From contig NZ_AWOR01000089.1 in the NCBI RefSeq assembly GCF_000761245.1, positions 124,001 to 188,000 of the forward strand: DNA of 64,000 nucleotides. Direction: 5' to 3'. The notes under the pieces are model-generated. The model saw only the letters and a list, made by a program, of their open reading frames with translations. It had not been told where the DNA came from and searched no databases. This DNA is from Comamonas testosteroni. GTDB taxonomy: Bacteria; Pseudomonadota; Gammaproteobacteria; Burkholderiales; Burkholderiaceae_C. Positions 58,262 through 64,000 of this stretch are shown piece by piece; within the stretch, counting starts at the first letter, position 1; each line of letters starts with the position of its first letter. The position numbers were made by a program, and so were the translations under genes.

Positions 58262-58317
58262 CATTCGAGCAAGCACTTCATGTGACCCATGTGGACTAGG
58301 TCGCTAGGGTCTGTCAG

Positions 58318-58336
58318 TAGTCGACTCAGACGATGG
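58318..58336 (+). promoter_or_regulatory. 19-bp motif TAGTCG-type, copy 3
   Basis: TAGTCGACTCAGACGATGG is identical to 53901-53919 and lies 125 bp upstream of DUF1329 copy 2. Confidence 0.5.
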
Positions 58337-58461
58337 TTGAACAGACCTGCTGACGCAATATGCAACTGCCTGCAAACGGCAAAACCAATGGGGCGATGCG
58401 AGGCAATGCAACTCGTTTGTAGCACCCGCCAAAAATAAGTTCTAGAACCTAGGAGACAGAG

Positions 58462-59841
58462 ATGAAGTTTGTGACAGCCAAGACTCCACTCGCAGCGGCA
58501 GTGGGTTTGATGGTGGCGACGTCGGTATGGGCGAAGGTGCCGGCGAACGAGGCAGAACAGCTGGGCAAGGAATTGACATGCGTGGGTGCCATCAAGGCCG
58601 GCAACAAGGAAGGCACGATCCCTGAGTTCACCGGCAAGTGGGTAGGCGCCCCCGCTGGTGTATCTCATGTGCAAGCCAGCGGCAAGCACCCCGTGGACAT
58701 CTATGCCGATGAGAAGCCGATTGCGGTGATCACTGCTGAGAACGTTGACAAGTACGGAGACAAGCTCAGCGACGGCCAGAAAGCCATGTTCAAGAAGTAC
58801 CCCAAGACCATGCAGATTCAGGTCTACAAGGGTCATCGTGACTTCCGCTACACCGATGAAGTCTGTGCGATTGCCAAGAAGAACGCGCTGGAATCCGAGG
58901 TAAATCCCGACGGCAACAGCATCAAGGGCAGCCTGGGAGCCATCAACTTTCCGATTCCCAAGACCGGTCTGGAAGTGGTCTGGAACAACCTGCTGCCCAC
59001 ACGTGCCTACAACGAGAACATTGTTCGCGATATGGCGAACGTGATGTCCGATGGCTCCATTGCCTGGGGTCGCCAGGAGAACATCAATCTGAGCTTGGAC
59101 AACCTGCCCTCCAGCCTTGGCAAGCCCGTGGAAGGTGTGATGGCCTATAGCCGCACTCGTGTGCTGGCTCCAGAGCGCGAAAAAGGTGGTGTGACCCACA
59201 CGGTTGAACCTGTGAACTTTGCCAAGGACAAGCGTCTGGCATGGTCTTACGACCCCGGCACACGTCGCGTGCGTCAGGTTCCCGAATACGGCTTTGACCA
59301 GCCCATGCCTGGCACCGGCGGCAAGCTGACGATTGACTCCGATCGCCTGGCCAATGGCTCGCCCGAGCGCTACAACTGGAAGCTGGTTGGCAAGAAGGAG
59401 ATGTACATCCCCGCCAACAACTACAAGATCCATCAGCCAACGGTGAAGTACGCCGATCTGCTCAAGCAGGGGCATGCCAACCCCGACTTCATGCGCTATG
59501 AGCTGCGCAGAGTCTGGGCCGTGGAAGGCACGCTCAAGGAAGGCTTCCGCCATGTCTATGGCAAGCGTGTTCTGTTTGTCGATGAAGACACCGGTCAGGC
59601 CGTGGCATCCGATATGTATGACACACGTGGCCAGCTGTGGCAGCACGCGTTCATCAACTATTACTACTCGCCCGATATCAAGGCCTGGCACGCAGGAACG
59701 TCCTTCTATCACGACCTCAATTCCGGTGGGTACATGGGCTACAACTTGTTCCAGGAACGTCCCAAGGGACCCATTCTGAACAAGGGTGATCTGACCCCTG
59801 CCATGTTCACGCCCGAAGCCGCACGCAACGTGGGCAACTAA
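58462..59841 (+). CDS. DUF1329 envelope protein, copy 2
   Basis: The 459-aa product has a signal peptide (PLAAAVGLMVATSVWA, cleavage near residue 25) and the same DUF1329 landmarks as copy 1 (EQLGKELTCVGAIKAGNKEGTIP, GHRDFRYTDEVC, EMYIPANNYKI, SFYHDLNSGGYMGYNL). Gaps are few and both proteins have the same length. Codon usage here is ordinary for the island. It is 23 bp upstream of the DUF1302 gene, the standard family pairing, which suggests a periplasmic partner of an outer-membrane barrel for hydrophobic substrate passage. The start follows TAGGAGACAGAG. Confidence 0.9.
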   Translation: MKFVTAKTPLAAAVGLMVATSVWAKVPANEAEQLGKELTCVGAIKAGNKEGTIPEFTGKWVGAPAGVSHVQASGKHPVDIYADEKPIAVITAENVDKYGDKLSDGQKAMFKKYPKTMQIQVYKGHRDFRYTDEVCAIAKKNALESEVNPDGNSIKGSLGAINFPIPKTGLEVVWNNLLPTRAYNENIVRDMANVMSDGSIAWGRQENINLSLDNLPSSLGKPVEGVMAYSRTRVLAPEREKGGVTHTVEPVNFAKDKRLAWSYDPGTRRVRQVPEYGFDQPMPGTGGKLTIDSDRLANGSPERYNWKLVGKKEMYIPANNYKIHQPTVKYADLLKQGHANPDFMRYELRRVWAVEGTLKEGFRHVYGKRVLFVDEDTGQAVASDMYDTRGQLWQHAFINYYYSPDIKAWHAGTSFYHDLNSGGYMGYNLFQERPKGPILNKGDLTPAMFTPEAARNVGN

Positions 59842-59864
59842 GTTTTATCAACGAGCGACTCATT

Positions 59865-61388
59865 ATGAAAAACTATATGAAGAAACTCACTCCCATCGCA
59901 GTGGCGGCGCTGCTGTCCCTGGGTATGGGGGCTGTTCACGCGGGGGAGACTGTCGAGCTGGGCAATGGCGTCAAGTTCGACTGGCGTCTGAACTTGAGCT
60001 ATGGCCTGGGTGTGCGACTGGACAACCCGTCGCCCGTCCTGAGCACGGATGGCAACAACAATTTCAAGAAAGGGGCGTTGACCGCCAACCGTCTGGGCGC
60101 AGTCTGGGAGAGCAAGCTGTCCAAGGGCGACAGCGGCTTTGTGCTCAATGCCAGTACTTTCTACGACGACGTTTACCACCAGCGTAACGACAACAAGGGC
60201 CCGATCAGCACGGCCGGCCCCGTGGACGAGTTCAACTCTGCTGCCAAGCGCTATGGTGGCGGTTATTCGCGCCTTCTGGATACCTACGCCTACACCAGCT
60301 TCAACATGGGGGAGACCCGTGCCACGGTGCGTCTGGGCAAGCAGGTGGTGAACTGGGGCGAGTCCATGTACTTTGCCAATATCGCTGCGGCCCAGGGCCC
60401 CAGTGATGCGGCAAAGGCAGCTTCGCCTGGCGCAGAGGTCAAGGAAATCCTTCTGCCGGAAGATCAGATCTCGGCTTCGCTGGAAGTCAGTCCCAAGCTC
60501 TCGCTGCTGGGCCACTACCAGTTTGGCTTCCATGAAACATTGCTGCCGGCTCCCGGCATGTACACCAGCACCAGCAATGCCCTTGGCCCTGGCGCCTCCT
60601 GCCTGGGTGTCTACAACGGTGCGACTTGCCGCGGCCTGCGACGCGGCAACGACATCCGTCCCAGCAGCTCGGGTCAGTGGGGTATCGGTGGCCGCTATCG
60701 CGTGACCGACGAGACTGAAGTTGGCTTGTACTACCTGAACTACAACGACCGTAACCCTTCGCTGGTCGTGAACATGAATGGTGCCGTACCTACGGGCTAT
60801 CAGGTCCGCTATTTCGACGACATCAAGATGCTGGGAACGACGGTCAGCACGACCTTCGGAAAGTTCTCTGCATTTGGTGAAGCCAGCTATCGCAAGGGTA
60901 CGCCTGTGCTCAACGGCAATGGTGTGGCGGTGCGTGGCGATGTGGTGCAGGGCAACGTTGGCGGTATCTTCAATATCGGCCGCACCGGTATCGCGGACGA
61001 CATGTCCCTGGCTGCCGAAATTTCCGGCTCTCGCGTGATCAATGTGGCCGATGGCAGCTCTACCGATAACCTGAGCTTCAAGACCCGCAACTCCCTGGTG
61101 GCCGGTGCGACCCTGACGCTGGGCTATCCCGGCATCTTCGAAGGCTGGGATCTGAGCGTTCCCATCAGCTACCAGTCGCAACTGCGTGGCCGTTCTCTGG
61201 TCGGCACCTTCGGCGGCGGCCAGAGCGACAGCCGGTTGAGCATTGGCGCGACTTTTGTTCGCAAGAGCAATTTCTCGATCAACGTGGCCTACATCAACTA
61301 CCTGGGCAATCCTTCTGCCGATTCCCTGCGTGCACGCCCGCTGGCCGACCGCGACCAACTGTCCGTTACCGCCAAGTACTCGTTCTGA
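59865..61388 (+). CDS. DUF1302 outer-membrane beta-barrel protein
   Basis: The 507-aa product has a signal peptide (KLTPIAVAALLSLGMGAVHA, cleavage near residue 26), alternating beta-strands throughout, and a C-terminal phenylalanine (TAKYSF) as expected for substrates of the BAM machinery. GETRATVRLGKQVVNWGES is the typical DUF1302 region. Such proteins probably form a channel for hydrophobic compounds with DUF1329 and an RND/MMPL partner; an RND gene does lie at 63190. It is the last gene before a strong terminator. Copy 1 of DUF1329 has no DUF1302 partner of its own. Confidence 0.9.
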   Translation: MKNYMKKLTPIAVAALLSLGMGAVHAGETVELGNGVKFDWRLNLSYGLGVRLDNPSPVLSTDGNNNFKKGALTANRLGAVWESKLSKGDSGFVLNASTFYDDVYHQRNDNKGPISTAGPVDEFNSAAKRYGGGYSRLLDTYAYTSFNMGETRATVRLGKQVVNWGESMYFANIAAAQGPSDAAKAASPGAEVKEILLPEDQISASLEVSPKLSLLGHYQFGFHETLLPAPGMYTSTSNALGPGASCLGVYNGATCRGLRRGNDIRPSSSGQWGIGGRYRVTDETEVGLYYLNYNDRNPSLVVNMNGAVPTGYQVRYFDDIKMLGTTVSTTFGKFSAFGEASYRKGTPVLNGNGVAVRGDVVQGNVGGIFNIGRTGIADDMSLAAEISGSRVINVADGSSTDNLSFKTRNSLVAGATLTLGYPGIFEGWDLSVPISYQSQLRGRSLVGTFGGGQSDSRLSIGATFVRKSNFSINVAYINYLGNPSADSLRARPLADRDQLSVTAKYSF

Positions 61389-61410
61389 ACCACACCAACG
61401 AGCCAACACC

Positions 61411-61440
61411 ACAAAAGCCCGGCTCTCCGGGCTTTTGTGT
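61411..61440. terminator. Rho-independent terminator after DUF1302
   Basis: ACAAAAGCCCGG and CCGGGCTTTTGT form a perfect 12-bp stem with a CTCT loop, with A and T tracts at the sides. It lies 22 bp beyond the stop. Confidence 0.9.
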
Positions 61441-61459
61441 TTGAAAGAGGCGCAAGCGA

Positions 61460-62563
61460 ATGCAAATACTGACCGGAAAATGGGTAGCTCCTTTGGGAGC
61501 AGCAGCCTTGAGCCTGATGAGCAGTGCGGCATCAGGACAGCATCTGTTCGATGCTTTGCCTCCTTTGCCCAGGGTGGCCCCCTTGATGGCCCCCACGGAG
61601 CTGCATGGTGATACACAGGGTGATATCCGCTTCAAGTCCAGCAGCCCGTATGACCTCGATGTGCTGCTCAGTCAGCCTGCCAAGGCAGAGGCAACCATGG
61701 GTATGGGAAAGCTGTTCCTGCCCAAGGGGGCCAGCGAGAAGAAGCAGGTGCCGGCCATGGTTGTCCTGCCGGGTGGCGCGGGGGCCATTCCCGGGCGCGA
61801 GAGCGAAACGGCCCAGATGCTGGCCGACAACGGCATAGCTGCGCTGTTGGTCGATAACTTCAAGCCACGTGGCATCAGCGAAGACATGCCTTATGCGCTC
61901 AAGATCATGGGGACCTCCGAGTTCGATGCCGTGGCCGATGCCTATGCCGCACTCAAGGCTTTGAACAAGCACCCGGCCATCGATGGCTGGCGTATCGGGG
62001 TGATGGGATTTTCCAAAGGCGGAATTGCGGCACGCATGAGCCTGGATGCACGCATTCGTGACAAGCTGGCGCCTTTCATTCAGCCCTTTGCCTTGCATGT
62101 GGATTTTTACGGGCCTTGCTATGCGCTGCTGCAGTCGCGCAAAACCACGGGTTCGCCCTTGCTCAGCTTCAGAGCTGGGGAGGATGCATCGAATGATCTG
62201 GTGGCCTGTGCGCAGCAGGAAAAAATCCTGCGTGAGGCGGGCTCCGAAGTCAGTACTGTGGTCTATGCCAGGGCCGGCCATGATTGGGAAAGCGACAAGC
62301 CACGAGAGATGACGAATCTGCCCTACCTGTCCGGCTGCACGATAGAGTTCAATGACAAGGACTTCCCCGTCCTCAACGGCCAGGCGCTGATTCCAGCCGG
62401 GGCTCAGTCCGATCGCCAGACGCGCTACAGGATTCGGGTGCAAAGCGGCAAAGCGCTGGGGGACTGCGTCAAGGTGGGCTATATCGCCGGACGCGATGAA
62501 ACCGCACGCAGTCTGGCCGGCAAGCAGTTGCTGCAGTTTCTCAAGGTAAAGTTCGAGCAGTAG
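61460..62563 (+). CDS. Exported dienelactone-hydrolase-like alpha/beta hydrolase
   Basis: The 367-aa product has a signal peptide (PLGAAALSLMSSAASG) and an alpha/beta hydrolase core: VPAMVVLPGGAGAIPGRES, the nucleophile elbow MGFSKGGIAAR (G-x-S-x-G), and RAGHDWES, where the histidine would complete the triad. It looks like a periplasmic DLH-type esterase. A role in hydrolysing steroid esters or lactones outside the cytoplasm is possible but not shown by sequence. The start follows GAAAGAGGCGCAAGCGA and lies after a strong terminator, so it probably has its own promoter. Confidence 0.82.
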   Translation: MQILTGKWVAPLGAAALSLMSSAASGQHLFDALPPLPRVAPLMAPTELHGDTQGDIRFKSSSPYDLDVLLSQPAKAEATMGMGKLFLPKGASEKKQVPAMVVLPGGAGAIPGRESETAQMLADNGIAALLVDNFKPRGISEDMPYALKIMGTSEFDAVADAYAALKALNKHPAIDGWRIGVMGFSKGGIAARMSLDARIRDKLAPFIQPFALHVDFYGPCYALLQSRKTTGSPLLSFRAGEDASNDLVACAQQEKILREAGSEVSTVVYARAGHDWESDKPREMTNLPYLSGCTIEFNDKDFPVLNGQALIPAGAQSDRQTRYRIRVQSGKALGDCVKVGYIAGRDETARSLAGKQLLQFLKVKFEQ

Positions 62564-62581
62564 ATAGGACTAGGCGGGAAT

Positions 62582-62611
62582 GAAAAAGGCCAGCAGATGC
62601 TGGCCTTTTTC
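62582..62611. terminator. Bidirectional terminator
   Basis: GAAAAAGGCCAGCA pairs with TGCTGGCCTTTTTC over 14 bp with a two-base loop. It stands between the convergent hydrolase (+) and SnoaL (-) genes. Confidence 0.92.
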
Positions 62612-62731
62612 AAGTGTCAACTTTGCCCGAAGTTCATTTCCATGAAACGTGGGCTTCTGTCAATTGAGTCGTCCGGAAACAAAAAAGCCGTGCAGCATGG
62701 CCGCGCGGCTTGATTGATGGAGTGTGGCCGC

Positions 62732-63190
62732 TCAGCTTGCGGGCTGCAGCACGGAGCGCTCACCGATCTCAAGCAGCATGGTCATGCTGCGCTTCTGGAT
62801 GCGCCAGCCTTCGGGCAGCCTTACCCATTCGTCTTCATAGAAACCGATGGCGTCGTAGCGCAGATGACTGCGCTCGCCCAGTCCTTGATGCGCGGCTCGC
62901 ACCTGAATCCTGCTGAGCGGGCGCTGCGGGTCGCCGGCATCGACTTCCAGATTGCCCAGCAGATGCTGGGTGGGGCCGCAGCCGTCAAGGTGGGTGCTGA
63001 TCATGCGGCGGACCTTGGCAACCCCTTCGCAGATGTAGCTGCCTCCGTAGACCGTGGTGCAGTCAGGTGCGAACACCTGCTGCAGCAAGTCCCAGTTGCG
63101 TGTGTCGCAGGCCGTGGCGTAGCGGGTCAGGGTCTGGGCCAGAGCATGTTCAAGAAGAACCTGCTCCAGCGTGCTTGCTGCAGTCTGCAT
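62732..63190 (-). CDS. SnoaL-fold protein with BaiE-like active-site pattern
   Basis: The 152-aa product has the SnoaL_4 pattern: LTRYATACDTRNWDLLQQVFAPD, then TVYGG and GPTQHLLGNLEV. Y24, D29, Y48 and H76 fall at the spacing of Tyr30, Asp35, Tyr54 and His83 as I recall them for BaiE, the bile-acid 7alpha-dehydratase, so a steroid dehydratase (such as a 7alpha- or 12-hydroxysteroid dehydratase) is a good guess. Generic SnoaL proteins may also show part of this pattern. The ATG overlaps the stop of the RND gene, so it is translationally coupled to it; a GTG at 63193 is also in frame. Confidence 0.75.
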   Translation of the reverse strand: MQTAASTLEQVLLEHALAQTLTRYATACDTRNWDLLQQVFAPDCTTVYGGSYICEGVAKVRRMISTHLDGCGPTQHLLGNLEVDAGDPQRPLSRIQVRAAHQGLGERSHLRYDAIGFYEDEWVRLPEGWRIQKRSMTMLLEIGERSVLQPAS

Positions 63191-64000
63191 CACACTTTGC
63201 CGCTCACGGATGACTGGGGTTCGGGTTTGAGAATGCCGCCCGCGTGGCTGATGCCGCCTGCGCTGCCCGCCGCATGGGCCGGTCTGGGCTGCCGGTGCAG
63301 GCGCTTGACGCGCGCCCTGGCTTCCGCCGCACCCACATTCAGCCAGTAGGCCATGGCAGGCAGCAGGAAGATCGCGCCCAGCATGTTCACCAGGAACATG
63401 AAGGCCAGCAAAATTCCCATGTCAGCCTGGAACTTCAGTGCCGAGAACGCCCAGGTTCCCACACCTATGGACATGGTCAGCGCCGTGAAGATAGCGGCGT
63501 TGCCACGCTGGCGCATGGCTTCATAGAAGGCCTCGCGCAGCGTGATGTCTCGCTCGCGCAGCTCATGTTGCATGCTCTCGAACAGGTAGATGCCGTAGTC
63601 CACGCCCACACCCACGCCCAGGGCCACTACGGGCAGCGTGGGGACCTTCAGGCCAATGCCCAGCATGGCCATCAAGGCATTGCAGAGTATGGAGACGATG
63701 GCCAGGGGCACGACGATGCACAGCACGGCACGCCAGCTGCGGAAGGTCAGCCAGCACAGCAGCGTGATGGCGCCGAAGATGGAGCCCAGCATCTGCACTT
63801 CGGCATGTTCCACGGCCTCGTTGGTCGCGACCGCCACGCCGGCGTTGCCGCCAGCCAGCAGGAACTTGACGTTGGGTGTCTTGTCCGCAGCGATGAAATC
63901 ATGCACTTCATTGACGACATGGGTCAGCGTGGCGCCTTCGTGATCCTTGAGGAAGACCTGCAGATTGATGACCTTGCAGCCCTCGGTATTCAGGCCCAGA
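63190..64000 (-). CDS. RND/MMPL-family transporter, C-terminal part (cut by window edge)
   Basis: The open frame runs off the right edge, leaving about 269 residues of the C-terminus. There are five or so hydrophobic segments (SIFGAITLLCWLTF, VLCIVVPLAIVSILCNALMAMLG, VVALGVGVGVDYGIYLFESM, GILLAFMFLVNMLGAIFLLPAMAYWL). GVGVDYGIYL is the charged TM4 motif of the RND/MMPL group. The C-terminal tail (VKRLHRQPRPAHAAG) is cytoplasmic and low in complexity. With DUF1329 and DUF1302 proteins it would form an envelope-spanning steroid transport system. The SnoaL gene follows with a one-base overlap. Confidence 0.9.
   Translation of the reverse strand, partial: LGLNTEGCKVINLQVFLKDHEGATLTHVVNEVHDFIAADKTPNVKFLLAGGNAGVAVATNEAVEHAEVQMLGSIFGAITLLCWLTFRSWRAVLCIVVPLAIVSILCNALMAMLGIGLKVPTLPVVALGVGVGVDYGIYLFESMQHELRERDITLREAFYEAMRQRGNAAIFTALTMSIGVGTWAFSALKFQADMGILLAFMFLVNMLGAIFLLPAMAYWLNVGAAEARARVKRLHRQPRPAHAAGSAGGISHAGGILKPEPQSSVSGKV

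Larger units (their letters stand above)
58224..58342 (+). repeat. 120-bp direct repeat, right copy (terminator plus promoter region)
   Basis: This is the partner of 53806-53925 at a distance of about 4.42 kb. It is followed by DUF1329 copy 2, whose codon usage matches the rest of the island, so this copy probably marks the original junction. Confidence 0.9.

Noticed and set aside
62683..62711. Possible hairpin AAGCCGTGCAG / CGCGCGGCTT after the SnoaL gene
   Set aside because: The stem is short and interrupted, with no proper T tract on the relevant strand; the strong terminator at 62582-62611 serves the same gap.
1..64000. CRISPR arrays, tRNA or rRNA genes, transposase genes, phage integrase or att sites
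   Set aside because: None seen on either strand. The tandem repeats found (AAGGC, ACCAGC, CCCCCTGA) have no spacers of CRISPR type, and no transposase motifs were recognised.

Overview
The window reads as chromosomal DNA of a high-GC betaproteobacterium, almost certainly Comamonas testosteroni or a very close relative. The best evidence is a pair of adjacent genes recognisable almost residue for residue: hsdA (3alpha-hydroxysteroid dehydrogenase/carbonyl reductase, 34263-35036) and ksi (Delta5-3-ketosteroid isomerase, 35194-35571). Nearly everything else fits a steroid / bile-acid catabolic island. Most steroid genes share a GGAGACA-type ribosome binding site. No rRNA, tRNA, CRISPR array or intact insertion sequence was seen.

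Layout. 1-284: end of a GGDEF protein. 0.56-13.5 kb: racemase/CoA-transferase, a truncated SDR relic, then a forward run of thiolase, FadB-like enzyme, GMC oxidoreductase, fused double acyl-CoA dehydrogenase, MFS transporter and acyl-CoA ligase, i.e. a side-chain beta-oxidation set. 13.5-23.1 kb: small periplasmic protein, decayed flavin monooxygenase, second MFS transporter, EthD-like protein, a reverse operon (MFS, SDR, KshA-like Rieske oxygenase), an aldehyde dehydrogenase and a 7alpha-HSD-like SDR. 23.3-29.8 kb: genes without an obvious steroid link (LysR, DsbA-like, degenerate metallo-beta-lactamase fold, SnoaL, APH(6)-like kinase, an unknown gene behind a LexA-like box, GNAT, nucleotidyltransferase). 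29.9-35.6 kb: two Old-Yellow-Enzyme/4Fe-4S reductases divergent from hsdA and ksi. 35.7-39.9 kb: another non-steroid patch (GNAT-Rnk fusion, GNAT, LysR/SDR pair, GFA protein). 40.0-53.8 kb: a long operon whose core (ChsH2-like, ACAD, ChsH1-like, Ltp2-like aldolase, ACAD) parallels the mycobacterial igr operon for removing the C3 steroid side chain, followed by two CoA ligases, a metallo-hydrolase and a second ACAD pair. 53.8-64 kb: envelope and transport genes (two DUF1329 genes, one DUF1302 barrel, an RND protein), an amidohydrolase, SnoaL proteins (one BaiE-like) and a DLH-type hydrolase.

How the parts work together (inference): HSDs, isomerase, OYE reductases and the Rieske protein would adjust the ring system. 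CoA ligases, ACADs, hydratases, thiolase and aldolase would shorten the C5 then C3 acyl side chain. MFS, DUF1329/DUF1302 and RND proteins would move steroids across the envelope.

The most interesting unlabelled signal is an 18-bp inverted repeat, ATCGTCC-N4-GGACGAT, about 25-75 bp upstream of at least seven steroid genes or divergent pairs across 40 kb; it looks like the operator of the steroid regulon. A second, 19-bp motif and a 120-bp direct repeat bracket a GC-rich 4.4-kb module carrying the extra DUF1329 gene.
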